Positions 39,652 through 48,944 are shown, counted from the first letter of the stretch. The stretch: 64,000 bases of DNA from Saprospiraceae bacterium (GCA_013001595.1 JABDMH010000129.1:57929-121928), one strand, 5' to 3'. A program made the numbers and translations. Notes: a model not told the origin generated them from the letters alone.

Positions 39652-41045
39652 GGTGATGGTTGTTTGACAAGGGTACGTTCGATTTCCTCCAATGATCTGC
39701 CTTTGGTTTCAGGCAGTAAATAATATATAAATAGGAATCCAGCTATGCATATGATCCCATAGAGCCAGAATGTGCCTGAAGCTCCAAACACTTGATTCAG
39801 TATTGGGAAGGTGTAGGTTAGCAAAAAACTTGCTAACCAAAGAGAGACGGTGGCTGCAGCCATAGCAGCTCCTCTTATGCGATTAGGGAAAATTTCTGAT
39901 AGCACTACCCAAGTAACTGGAGCTAAAGATGTAGCATAACATGCAATAGCAAGGACGACCAGCAGCAGAAGCGGCCAGCCTGAAATATGAAGAAAGTAAG
40001 CTGTTCCCATTAAAGCATATACACCTGCTAACCCAGCAGCTCCCAACATCATCAAGAACCTTCGACCAAGTCGATCGACCGAAAAAATGGCAACAAAGGT
40101 AAATATCAGATTCACACTGCCAGTGACTACGATGTTAAACAGAATATCAGAAACCCCATAGCCGGCGGCAGCAAATACTTCTTCTGCATAATTGAAGATC
40201 ACATTTATGCCACACCATTGCTGAAAAGCTGCAAGCACAATCCCAATGAGTAGGACCTTTTTTAGCCCTGGTCTAATCAGCGCAGCTAATTTGAATTTCT
40301 CTGTATCTGATAAAACAGTTTGGCTAATGGTACGGTACTCATTTAATGCGTAAGTTTTGCCACCTATCCTTTCAAGCACTGCAAGAGCCTGGTCCTTGTC
40401 GCCATTTTTTACCAACCATCGTGGGCTTTCAGGAACAAAAAACATCAATACGAAAAATAGACCTGCAGGGATGGTTTCTGCCCAGAACATCAATCGCCAT
40501 CCCGTCTGTCCATTCCAAGAAGTAAGGATTTCTGCATCAGTGGCATTTGGTGCCACTGGCATGGCAATTTGCCAATTGGTGATCTGTGCAAGTAGTATCC
40601 CAATTACGATGGTTAATTGATTGAGCGAAACAAATTTTCCCCGTGCACCAGCTGGGGAAATTTCAGCAATGTACATCGGTGAGAGGTTTGATGTCAAGCC
40701 GATCCCAACACCTCCCATGATTCTGTAGAAAATAAACATATTGAACGTATAGGTGGCACCCGTTCCAATGGCAGAAAGTGTAAATAAAAAGGCCGAAAAG
40801 ATAAGCAGTTTCTTCCTTCCAAACCTATCGCTAAATATGCCCGATGTTATTGCCCCAAGTAAGCATCCTATGAGTGCGCAACTCATTGCCCAGCCTTGTA
40901 GATTTGGATATGCAGCGATGTCAAAGAATTTTTCGTAAAAAGGTTTGGCACCCCCTATCACCACCCAGTCATAACCAAATAGTAAACCTCCCATGGCAGA
41001 GACCATGGAAATTACAAGGATATACTTTGTATTGGTCTTTTTCAT
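39648..41045 (-). CDS. sugar porter family MFS transporter
   Basis: 465 residues with 12 hydrophobic helices and all sugar-porter signatures: GYDWVVIGGA in helix 1, DRFGRKKLL between helices 2 and 3, PESPRWL in the central loop, DRLGRR, and PETKGRSLEEIE at the end. Imports a hexose or pentose by proton symport, presumably the product of the downstream GH2 enzyme. First gene of the three-gene operon; an exact 14-bp dyad lies about 55 bp upstream of its start. Confidence 0.92.
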   Translation of the reverse strand: MKKTNTKYILVISMVSAMGGLLFGYDWVVIGGAKPFYEKFFDIAAYPNLQGWAMSCALIGCLLGAITSGIFSDRFGRKKLLIFSAFLFTLSAIGTGATYTFNMFIFYRIMGGVGIGLTSNLSPMYIAEISPAGARGKFVSLNQLTIVIGILLAQITNWQIAMPVAPNATDAEILTSWNGQTGWRLMFWAETIPAGLFFVLMFFVPESPRWLVKNGDKDQALAVLERIGGKTYALNEYRTISQTVLSDTEKFKLAALIRPGLKKVLLIGIVLAAFQQWCGINVIFNYAEEVFAAAGYGVSDILFNIVVTGSVNLIFTFVAIFSVDRLGRRFLMMLGAAGLAGVYALMGTAYFLHISGWPLLLLVVLAIACYATSLAPVTWVVLSEIFPNRIRGAAMAAATVSLWLASFLLTYTFPILNQVFGASGTFWLYGIICIAGFLFIYYLLPETKGRSLEEIERTLVKQPSP

Positions 41046-41751
41046 TTTCAGGTTGCCATATTAACATAATGATATCTTCTGAGGCTTTAGTCCATGCGAT
41101 ATCACCGTGGTGATCGACCGCTTATTTGCTGGCCTTCTATCAATTCTTTGCGGCCAACCTTATTAAATGTGATTTAGTCCTCCAATTCGCATCTGAAGAG
41201 ATGTCGTACTTAGCAGGAGAGGACAGAACCTGTAGATTCCTTACCCTATCATTTTATCTATCAAGTTCATCTTGCTGATTGGATGAAACTTCTTTGTATC
41301 TAGGTGGCCGGTTGACTTCTAGCTACATAGGGTAGTCTACCTCATTTCTCTACTTTTGGCGGGCAATCAATATCGAGATTTTGCAGAGAATAATGCGCAC
41401 ATTCCAGTAGAATATCCCCTCGATTGGTAACGCCGGTGTACTCTTAGCAACAGTAAGATAGGATATTGTAAGACTTCGGAGAACATACCATGACCTACTT
41501 GGTTTAATGAAGGGAAGTACAAGAAGCTGATATTCTCGAAACGGCTAATTCATGGCAGCGTAGCTGAGCTACCATATCTCGGTTTAATAGGCTATGTAGT
41601 GCACTTTCATGGACGGTTCGTAGGATAGTAATTGATGTTTTGATCAACGGATGCGACTGTGACAGGCTTAGACAATTTGAAAATTGTCTTTGAAACCTTC
41701 AACATCTTGGACTTGCTGATGTAATAGTCACGTAATATTTTTCTTTGTAGG
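41046..41751. other. intergenic, about 700 bp
   Basis: Divergent upstream region of the sugar operon and the gliding-motility-type protein. Apart from the dyad at 41101-41114 I see no gene or RNA. Short open frames have no recognisable content. Confidence 0.5.
41101..41114. promoter_or_regulatory. 14-bp dyad, possible operator of the MFS-GH2-DUF5107 operon
   Basis: ATCACC-GT-GGTGAT, a perfect 6-2-6 inverted repeat, 55-69 bp before the transporter start codon. Position and symmetry suit a repressor site. No regulator gene is adjacent, so the binding protein is unknown. Confidence 0.35.
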
Positions 41752-42819
41752 ATGAGAGTCGCTTGGTTTATTATATTGAGTTGTTGTATACAGGGACTGA
41801 TTGCGCAGCCAGACAATGATCATTGTGAAACTGCAATTCCCCTACCCGCAGATAATTGGTGCTCGGAAATTCGAGCCTACACGATCTTTGATGCCACGCC
41901 TTCGATCAGGGAAGGGCAGACTTGCACTGGAGAGGAAGATTCTCTGATGAAAGATGTATGGTTTGAATTTACCGCCCTAGGTAATTTTGTCTTCTTTGGT
42001 GTCACTGCCCTTGAAGTACCTATAGCAAGTTTACCTAGACGATTTACCATCTCCCTATATAGGGGCAATTGTAGACAGAGGATCTTAGACCAGTGCACGC
42101 TTGGTGATATTGATGTGCATTGGATAATCGGTGACGATTTCGTTGCTGGTGAGACCTATCTAGCTCGGATAGCCATCTCAGTGGACAGTTTAAATCCAGA
42201 GACTACCGTCTTTGATTCTCTAGGCAATTTTGGAATCTGTCTGGATTCCTACAATGATTCATTGATTTGTGACGACCTGTCAGTTACTGCCGTAGGAGAT
42301 ACCCTCATTGAACTAGGCAATATTGCCCGATTATCTGCTTCGACAAATTCAGATTCAATGTTAGTAAGCTACCAGTGGTATGTAGATGACAGTTTGATCT
42401 GCGATATGTGTCCGGTGGTTGAGGTCTCTCCCAAGGCGTCTATCATCTACACGGTGTTAGCAGATGACGGTATGTGCCAAGGCCAAAGCCAGATTGAAGT
42501 AGATGTTCTAATTGGAGACGATGACCGCAAAGTCTATATCCCCAATGCCTTTACACCTAATGGCGACTCACTCAATGATCGGGCTACGGTCTTTGGTGGT
42601 CCAATGTTGTCATCAATCAAACAACTGGATATTTACAATCGATGGGGTGATTTGGTATTTAGGGAATACAACCTTCCACCCAATGATGCATCGATTGGCT
42701 GGGATGGCACCCAGTATGGTAAGCTTGCTTCTACAGGTGTGTTTGCTTATGTGGCTTATGTCGAATTCATCGATGGATCGAACCGACAATATTCAGGGAC
42801 TTTTCAGCTAATCCGCTAA
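41752..42819 (+). CDS. secreted protein with gliding motility-associated C-terminal domain (T9SS type B)
   Basis: 355 residues. Signal peptide MRVAWFIILSCCIQGLIAQ, then a beta-rich region with CETAIPLP-type opening that resembles the pre-peptidase C-terminal-like family, an Ig/PKD-like segment around 190-250 (YQWYVDDSLICDMC), and the type-B sorting domain in the last 90 residues: IPNAFTPNGDSLND, LDIYNRWGDLVFR, GWDGTQYGKLASTGVFAYV. The domain directs export by the type IX system and attachment to the surface or release. Single gene; nothing else of the gliding machinery is in the window. Confidence 0.9.
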   Translation: MRVAWFIILSCCIQGLIAQPDNDHCETAIPLPADNWCSEIRAYTIFDATPSIREGQTCTGEEDSLMKDVWFEFTALGNFVFFGVTALEVPIASLPRRFTISLYRGNCRQRILDQCTLGDIDVHWIIGDDFVAGETYLARIAISVDSLNPETTVFDSLGNFGICLDSYNDSLICDDLSVTAVGDTLIELGNIARLSASTNSDSMLVSYQWYVDDSLICDMCPVVEVSPKASIIYTVLADDGMCQGQSQIEVDVLIGDDDRKVYIPNAFTPNGDSLNDRATVFGGPMLSSIKQLDIYNRWGDLVFREYNLPPNDASIGWDGTQYGKLASTGVFAYVAYVEFIDGSNRQYSGTFQLIR

Positions 42820-43089
42820 ATTTTTATTTAATGGTAGTGTCAAAAGTGTAAGCTAAAATCTATGATCTCACACATAGTCCTGATATCCATAATAATGAAC
42901 TACTTCAGTTGATATAGGGGCTCTTTGGGGCTGTCACTAAATTCATTGGGATGGAGCAGCCTAGCCAAAACATACGACGATTGGTTTACCCGGAAGTTGG
43001 TCTATTTCATAGAAATTGAGACCTTTGGGTTAGCAAAAATGAGATGTTCTTTTTGATCTTTGATGGTAACCATCTCTCATATCTGAAAA
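42820..43089. other. intergenic upstream of the tRNA
   Basis: About 270 bp with no gene seen; GAGATG / CATCTC around 43040-43076 could form a hairpin just before the tRNA. Confidence 0.4.
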
Positions 43090-43161
43090 GGCCCTGTAGT
43101 TCAAGGGATAGAATAGGAGTTTCCTAAACTCTAGATCCAGGTTCGAGTCCTGGCGGGGCTA
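43090..43161 (+). tRNA. tRNA-Arg (anticodon CCU)
   Basis: Cloverleaf by hand: acceptor GGCCCTG with CGGGGCT (two G-U pairs, as usual for this tRNA in Bacteroidota), T8-A9, D arm from GTTC, anticodon stem GGAGT/ACTCT with loop TTCCTAA (anticodon CCT, reads AGG), T stem CCAGG/CCTGG with loop TTCGAGT, discriminator A. CCA is not encoded. A degenerate copy lies 2.1 kb downstream. Confidence 0.95.
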
Positions 43162-43188
43162 CTACAGTACTTGTTAAAAAATTGATAA

Positions 43189-43386
43189 TCAATATTTAAG
43201 GTTAAATAATTTGAAACCGTTGATTCTAATCGTTGATGTGTTTTGCCTGTCCTTATTACCTAACTTGTAGCCTTTGACTTCTTCCCCAATGTAGCCAAAA
43301 TCAATCCCATACACTGGTCTTAGACTTCTTGAACTGTAAGAGTTGGGATGAGGGAATAAAGAAGAGTTTAAGAGGTTGCCTAAAAA
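43189..43386 (-). pseudogene. 3' remnant of an unidentified gene
   Basis: A 65-codon open stretch with no start codon, bounded upstream by a TAG at 43387-43389 and ending in TGA at 43189-43191. The translation includes RSLRPVYGIDFGYIGEEV and IRINGFKLFNLKY, a beta-strand-like pattern that looks like real protein, perhaps the C-terminus of an outer-membrane barrel. It lies between the tRNA and a lipoprotein gene in reverse direction. I do not recognise the family. Confidence 0.3.
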
Positions 43387-43393
43387 CTAGCAA

Positions 43394-44371
43394 ATGGACA
43401 AAACAGAGATTCTACCTTATCTAGTGCTTGCCCTATTATTACTTGGCTTGTATTCGTGCGTGCAGCAACCGGTTGAAAAGAAGAAAGTGGTCTATGTGAA
43501 TTCCTATCACAGAGGCTTTCCTCCGAGTGACCAAATCACCGAGGGCGTATTTGAGAAACTTCCAGCGGATAGCTTTGAGATTGTCGCCTATTTTATGGAT
43601 ACTAAGCGAAATCCATCCGAGGCATATATTAAGAATCGAGCGGCAGTGATCCTTGATTCAATTCACTCGGAGCGCCCCGATCTGCTGATCGTATCGGATG
43701 ATAATGCCATAAAATACCTGGTCGCACCCAACTTTCACAATGATCCATTGCCCATCGTATTCTGTGGAGTGAACTGGACTGCCGACCAGTATGATCTGGC
43801 ACACTGCAATATTACTGGGATCCTTGAATTGCTTCCAGTGGCCGAGTCGCTGCATACCTTGAAATTCTATTATCCTAAGATGCAGAAGTTGCTGGTGCTT
43901 AATGAGAATACTACCACTTCAAGGAAGACCAAGCCACTGCTGGATAACCTGCTGAGCGAGATCGGATTTTCAGTCCAGCAAGCGTTGGTGCATGATTTTG
44001 AAGATTGGAAGTCTGCTTTTATCGAAGGGAATGCAAACTTTGATGTCATGTATCTGCAGACCAGGGGTGCCATTAAAAATTGGGATCATGAGGAGGCCCT
44101 AAAAATTATCGATCAACATATAAGAATACCCCTATTCACCTGTGAAGATTTTATGATGACCTATGCAGTGTTTGGTTTGACACAAGTCTCGAAGGAGCAG
44201 GGAATGTGGGCGGCAGAAACGGCCAAAGAAATACTTAAAGGTACCGGCCCTGAGGAGATCCCAATTTCAAAAAATCAGATGTCCACGGTCTGGATAAATA
44301 CGAGACTGGCCGAAAAAATAGATTTCACACCAGATGAGGCCTTGCTCAGTAAAGCCAGCATAGTAGATTGA
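43394..44371 (+). CDS. ABC-transporter-type substrate-binding lipoprotein (ABC_sub_bind family)
   Basis: 325 residues. Lipoprotein signal PYLVLALLLLGLYSC, followed by a periplasmic-binding-protein fold: KKVVYVNSYHRGFPPSDQI, PDLLIVSDDNAIKYL, LPIVFCGVNW and PLFTCEDFMMTYAVFG. Resembles the sensory or transport binding proteins often fused to, or placed before, histidine kinases or ABC permeases. Neither is here, so it is an orphan in a decayed neighbourhood, but its own frame is intact. Confidence 0.75.
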   Translation: MDKTEILPYLVLALLLLGLYSCVQQPVEKKKVVYVNSYHRGFPPSDQITEGVFEKLPADSFEIVAYFMDTKRNPSEAYIKNRAAVILDSIHSERPDLLIVSDDNAIKYLVAPNFHNDPLPIVFCGVNWTADQYDLAHCNITGILELLPVAESLHTLKFYYPKMQKLLVLNENTTTSRKTKPLLDNLLSEIGFSVQQALVHDFEDWKSAFIEGNANFDVMYLQTRGAIKNWDHEEALKIIDQHIRIPLFTCEDFMMTYAVFGLTQVSKEQGMWAAETAKEILKGTGPEEIPISKNQMSTVWINTRLAEKIDFTPDEALLSKASIVD

Positions 44372-44411
44372 TTATTAAATGGCCATTGCTGCCTATTTAG
44401 GCAGGGAAGAC

Positions 44412-44942
44412 CTACATATCGTACCAGAAGTTTTCGCGAAGCAACGCAAGACTTTTTTGAATGGCTTCTAGTGGATCGGCCTGGCCTTCAAATTCCAGGC
44501 TGACATAACCCCGGAAATCGTGCTTTCGCATCAGTGCACCCACTTTGGGATAATCAATATCTAGTGTATACCACTTGCCGCCTCCAAAATAGGTTATAGC
44601 TTGGACAAGGATCAACTTATGGATCATCATGTCCATCTACTGAAGGCCTCGATCGAGCAAATTGCCGGTATCCAAGGTGACCATCAGCCACGGTGAATTA
44701 ATCGCATCCACGATTCTTTTTACTCCCTCAGCTTTTCTGCCAAGACCCCAATGATTTTCGAGGCCGAGTACCACACCACATTCTTGGGCTTTTGGAATGA
44801 GGTGACCAATACTGTCAATTACCCAGGCAAATCCTTCTTCTTCAGCATGCCCCAGCAAAACTGGTTCGATACCCTTATTGGCCATCAGATCATCGAAAGA
44901 TTTGCTGTCACTATTAGCTCTATGGGGGCCACCAGTAAGTGT
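44412..44942 (-). pseudogene. sugar phosphate isomerase/epimerase (xylose-isomerase-like TIM barrel), broken
   Basis: C-terminal 60 percent of an Xyl-isomerase-like gene. Readable parts in order: SFDDLMANKGIEPVLLGHAEEEG, VVLGLENHWGLGRKAEGVK, LMVTLDTGN, then an in-frame stop at 44637-44639, then LILVQAITYFGGGKWYTLD and RGYVSLEFEGQADPLEA. The metal-binding Glu, His and Asp of the barrel are still readable. The 5' part is missing: the frame ends in a TAG at 44943-44945, exactly where the GIY-YIG remnant starts on the other strand. Deleted or interrupted by that element. Confidence 0.8.
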
Positions 44943-44946
44943 CTAG

Positions 44947-45204
44947 ATTGCTATTATTTATGCCTATGTGCTTCAATTGGATGATTTTGGAAGAAGGTAC
45001 AAGGGCAGCTGTGAAGATCTTGAGGAAAGATAGCAACAACACAATCGAGGCACGACCAGCTCGACTAAGCCATTCAGGCCATGGAGAGTTGTTTACTATG
45101 AGATGTTCGCTACGAGGGAAGAGGCCGTTCTAAGAGAGAAGTATTTCAAATCTGCTGCAGGTCGTCCTTTTATCAGTAAAAAGATTGGACCGATTACGTC
45201 CTAA
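44947..45204 (+). pseudogene. GIY-YIG nuclease family gene, broken
   Basis: An 85-codon frame with one internal TAG (45031-45033) and no ATG start. The translation reads YAYVLQLDDFGRRYKGSCED, then after the stop QQHNRGTTSSTKPFRPW, RVVYYEMFATREEAVLREKY and FKSAAGRPFISKKI. This is the full length of the short GIY-YIG family (about 85 residues), with tyrosine and arginine positions still visible; the GIY motif itself reads RYKGS. One nonsense mutation and the lost start make it inactive. It lies just before the tRNA-like remnant at 45232-45345. Confidence 0.82.
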
Positions 45205-45231
45205 TATCGAGTCTGAAGCTGTAAAGGGATA

Positions 45232-45345
45232 CCCGCCCGAACGACTTCGGTCGGACGTGGAATAAGAGTTTACTAAACTTTAGATCCAGAAGTTTAGCCT
45301 GAGCTAAACATAGTGAAGTTGAAGGAAGTCCGGGCGGGGCTGCTA
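45232..45345 (+). pseudogene. degenerate tRNA-Arg(CCU)-like copy with insertion
   Basis: 45260-45289 matches 43111-43140 of the intact tRNA (anticodon arm) at 27 of 30 bases, and 45327-45345 matches 43146-43164 at 17 of 19 (T stem and acceptor end). The intact 5-base T-loop part is replaced by 37 bases that contain GTTTAGC/GCTAAAC (45292-45298 / 45303-45309). The 5' half is replaced by a different sequence with a UUCG-loop stem CGAC/GTCG (45242-45253). CCCGCCCG (45232-45239) and CGGGCGGG (45331-45338) could close the whole unit. The anticodon loop is TTACTAA (ACT). Confidence 0.7.
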
Positions 45346-45613
45346 TACATTCCATAGACAACACTTTTCACCAGTACGAGAAGTATATCCGGACCGACCG
45401 AAAAGAGTGTCGGGAGGTCTATTGCATCAGCTCCTCAGCAAGCGGCTAGAGTGGGCAATTTGACATATGCCTTCCTTTAGTATTACCTTTTCATGCTGAG
45501 CTCCTTAATCCCGAAAGTCTCGTTCTCTTTCGTTTGATACCCATTGGAGAACATGGCTGCTTTTTCCTATTTTCAATCTCCGAAAGTATAGCTGGTCTGC
45601 AACAAAAAATACT

Positions 45614-47470
45614 ATGACGAAAATCCTGCGCTTATCTTGCCTGTTAGCAAGTGTCTTCACCGTCCAGATAGCCCTGGTGGGACAAAATGTAGAAGTCCGA
45701 GGCGAGTTGAAAAAATGGCACAAAGTCGAACTCGCTTTTCAGGGTCCTGAGAGCAGTGAGTTGGCTGCAGTCAACCCGTTCATAGATTATCGCCTTGATG
45801 TCACCTTCAGGAATGCCGATGTCGAATATACGGTACCTGGCTTTTTTGCTGCTGATGGAGATGCTGCTGAGAGTAGTGCCGATAAAGGCGACATCTGGAT
45901 CGTTCGTTTTGCACCAGATCGGGTTGGGGCATGGACCTACGAGGTTTCCTTCAAGAAAGGGGATAATGTGGCGGTAAGGACGAATGTTGCCCACGCTGCA
46001 AGTGCTGGCTTTATAGATGGATCGACTGGCACATTTTCCATTACTGATTCCGATAAAACCTATCCTGACAACCGGGCACAAGGAAGATTGCAATACACTG
46101 GAGGACCCTATCTGCGCTTCGCTGAGTCAAAGAAGTATTTCATTAAAGTGGGTGTCGATGCGCCGGAAAACCTCTTGGCCTATGCGGACATCGACGCCAC
46201 CACCAATGTATTTGGGTACCGCAAAAATTGGCAACCACATGCTAACGATGCTGATAAATTGGCAGACAAATTCACATGGCAGGATGGGAAAGGGGAAAAC
46301 CTAATGGGAGCCATCAACTACCTGGCATCAGAAGAACTCAATGTCTTTTCCTTTCTGACCTTCAATGTAGACGGTGACGATCGCAACATCTTCCCTCAAT
46401 TGCTAAAGGTGCCTACAGATGAATATGAGTCTTATGCCAATGAAAAGAAGAATAGATCAGCGTGGGCCTCAATGTTTCATACGACTCGTTTCGATGTTTC
46501 CAAGCTTGAGCAATGGGAGCGAGTGTTGGATTATGCTGAAAGGACAGGCATGTTTCTACATTTTAAGACGCACGAAACGGAGACCGATCATCTTATGGAT
46601 CACGGTGTCTTTGGAGTTGAAGGCAAGGCATACTATCGGGAACTCATTGCACGATTTGGCCATCATCTATCTCTGAATTGGAATCTGGGAGAAGAAAATA
46701 ATCAACCTTCGGAAGAGGTGAAGAAGGTAGCTGCCTATGTGCATGACCTGGATCCGTACAAGCATCATTTGGTCATGCATACCTTTCCCAATCGAGATGA
46801 TCTATATGATGCATTAGTTGGAGATCAATCTGATCTTACAGGTGCATCCCTTCAACTCCGTGATCAAGATTTTTATGACGTACATGAGCGTGTACTGAAG
46901 TGGCGATGGAAATCTGAAGCCGCTGGCAAAGTCTGGGCTTTATCTGTGGATGAACCAGGAAATGCTCAATTTGCCTTGCTTCCTGATGATGAGGATGCGG
47001 ACCATAAACTAGCTCGGATAAATGCACTCTGGGGCACCTTGATGGCAGGAGGATATGGTGTAGAATGGTATTTTGGCTACGCCAGTCCAAATTCGGATCT
47101 TACCTGCGAGGATTTTCGCAGTCGCGATCTATTTTGGGATCAGAATCGTCATGCCCGTACCTTTTTTGAGTCTTATGTGCCCTTTTGGACCATGGCGCCT
47201 CATGACGATTTGGTCTCCGACATCACCTCTTATTGTCTCGCTGACCCAGGGGAAACCTACGTCGCATACTTTAGGGATGCATCCAATAAAGGAACGATTG
47301 ATCTAGGTGGGGATAAGACGTTCCTCATTCGGTGGTATGATCCACGTCAGGGTGGTGATCTACAGGTTGGTAGTATACCATCAGTCTCGGCCTCCAGGCG
47401 AGCAGATATAGGTTTGCCTCCGACTGATGTTAAAGCCGATTGGGCCGTCTTGCTTACTATCGAAGACTAA
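45614..47470 (+). CDS. DUF5060 domain, glycosidase-like secreted protein
   Basis: 618 residues. Signal peptide LRLSCLLASVFTVQIALVGQ; a DUF5060 beta-sandwich (about 25-135, NPFIDYRLDVTFRNADVEYT, IWIVRFAPDRVGAWTYEVSF); then a TIM-barrel region with RFAESKKYFIKVGVDAPENL, LSLNWNLGEENNQP and WALSVDEPGNA as likely acidic active-site segments; then a small C-terminal beta domain (FLIRWYDPRQGGDL). Related to the apiosidase/collagen-binding type families. A carbohydrate-active role is likely; the exact bond is unknown. Single gene. Confidence 0.82.
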   Translation: MTKILRLSCLLASVFTVQIALVGQNVEVRGELKKWHKVELAFQGPESSELAAVNPFIDYRLDVTFRNADVEYTVPGFFAADGDAAESSADKGDIWIVRFAPDRVGAWTYEVSFKKGDNVAVRTNVAHAASAGFIDGSTGTFSITDSDKTYPDNRAQGRLQYTGGPYLRFAESKKYFIKVGVDAPENLLAYADIDATTNVFGYRKNWQPHANDADKLADKFTWQDGKGENLMGAINYLASEELNVFSFLTFNVDGDDRNIFPQLLKVPTDEYESYANEKKNRSAWASMFHTTRFDVSKLEQWERVLDYAERTGMFLHFKTHETETDHLMDHGVFGVEGKAYYRELIARFGHHLSLNWNLGEENNQPSEEVKKVAAYVHDLDPYKHHLVMHTFPNRDDLYDALVGDQSDLTGASLQLRDQDFYDVHERVLKWRWKSEAAGKVWALSVDEPGNAQFALLPDDEDADHKLARINALWGTLMAGGYGVEWYFGYASPNSDLTCEDFRSRDLFWDQNRHARTFFESYVPFWTMAPHDDLVSDITSYCLADPGETYVAYFRDASNKGTIDLGGDKTFLIRWYDPRQGGDLQVGSIPSVSASRRADIGLPPTDVKADWAVLLTIED

Positions 47471-48722
47471 AATTTTATTTCACCACAATGTACCCTCGGC
47501 AAGACCCTTCGACCCTACCAAGGTCATGGCAGCATCTATTTTTAGACCTTAGTGAATCCACTCCGAAAAGGTCACCAAATCAAAAATGGCTCTTTAGGCA
47601 ATATTTCCATTTTTCTCAGTTGGTGCAATGTCTGATAAAGATCTATCCAGTTTGACTTGTTTTTTTGCACCAGTATTGCGTTACAGAACTTCTTGTATAG
47701 CTCTGCTATACAAGACAACCTGCGCCTTATCCTAGCACACAATAACAGCGTCACATGCTTGATACATACCCATCATACTTTACACGTGCTGTTACTCAGG
47801 CATCACCCAATCTCGGAAAAGTGTAAATCTTATCCAAAATAGACTCATTTTATGAAATTGGTACTTTCCGGAGTACATTCACTATTGATCGCCCCTTTAT
47901 TGTCCAAAACAATTCAGCCTGGTACATACTTTTTTTGAGTGTCAGGGATATATGTGTGGTCCTTAGCCGAAATTTTGCTTTTTGACATAGGAGATGCTGC
48001 GTATATGGGAACACTTCGGATAAAGAGTGCATCTACCTTGTTTATAGTACGATAGTTTGTCGCTCCTAAGGACCATAAAGCCGCAAACTTGATTAATCCT
48101 TCTCACGTCGGCTATAGCTTCTATCTACTTTCTTAGGGACCGGCCTAATTTCTTCTAGGGAGTTGGCATTTCAAAATCTGAGAAGAAAATCTGACCTGTC
48201 CGAGCGATTTGGTAGCAGATAAATTTCTACATGAAAGTATGCTCATCAGGTATACGGCATGGACTGTCTTTTTGTGCGAGTTTTAGATTTTTGGGATTTG
48301 GAAAGTCTACGAGCGTGAAGAAAGAAATACAGCGTCTTCCATCCTTATGCTGATAAGCCTAGCGTCATTCAGTACCCCGTGCTAACAACCGGTAGGTTCG
48401 TCAGTAGTGTCAAGACAAAGTATCCAATGAAAATTTCAATGGGCCCGTGATGGGAGTTCGGTCAACTACCCTGTGGACTGCTCTATGATAATCACTCAAA
48501 ATGACAGAATTTTGGCGTGCGGTATCGCTATTATGAATTACCATTGCCATCAGGGGTGACGATGTCATGCAATATCTACGGCTAAGGGTTAGGAAACGTC
48601 CTGTACTAGTCGGCAAAGTCGGTCTTAGATTCCATATAATCCAGGGTCAAACCGGAGGTTAGAACGACTGGGACACATCCAGGACCGTGTCTGTATTTGC
48701 TTTAGAAAATCTTAGTCTATTC
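47471..48722. other. gene-free stretch, about 1.25 kb
   Basis: No convincing gene on either strand. The only clear structure is a perfect hairpin CTTGTATAG-CTCTG-CTATACAAG at 47692-47714, with no T tract. The short open frames have no recognisable content. Possibly decayed sequence. Confidence 0.5.
47692..47714. repeat. perfect 9-bp inverted repeat
   Basis: CTTGTATAG (47692-47700), loop CTCTG, CTATACAAG (47706-47714). No T tract on either side, so not a typical terminator. Alone in the gene-free stretch. Confidence 0.6.
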
Positions 48723-48944
48723 CTATTTCCTAGGTGGTAAATCAAAAGCCACTGCATCATGCTCAAAGTGATTCTTATGACTGCCATCGCAGAAGGGCTT
48801 ATTTGCACTGAGACCGCATCGACATAACGATACGATTGGTCGTCCTTGAAGGTTGTAGGTTTTTCCTTCTTTGTCGACAATTTTAAAATCTCCGTCGATT
48901 TTTAATGAGCCATTATTAAGTACAGTAATTTTGGTAGAAGCCAT
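48723..48944 (-). CDS. CDGSH iron-sulfur domain protein
   Basis: 73 residues from the ATG at 48944; the longer frame to 49109 overlaps the patatin gene and is unlikely. The [2Fe-2S] motif CRCGLSANKPFCDGSHK supplies three Cys and one His ligands. Small CDGSH proteins act in redox sensing or iron-sulfur transfer. It is divergent from the patatin-like gene, about 110 bp apart. Confidence 0.92.
   Translation of the reverse strand: MASTKITVLNNGSLKIDGDFKIVDKEGKTYNLQGRPIVSLCRCGLSANKPFCDGSHKNHFEHDAVAFDLPPRK

Noticed and set aside
44412..44885. Two apparent separate short genes (74 and 82 codons) on the minus strand
   Set aside because: They are one frame interrupted by a TAG and belong to a single xylose-isomerase-like pseudogene.
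47572..47754. 60-codon minus-strand frame near the hairpin at 47692, considered as a transposase tail
   Set aside because: No recognised transposase motif and no flanking repeats or target duplication.
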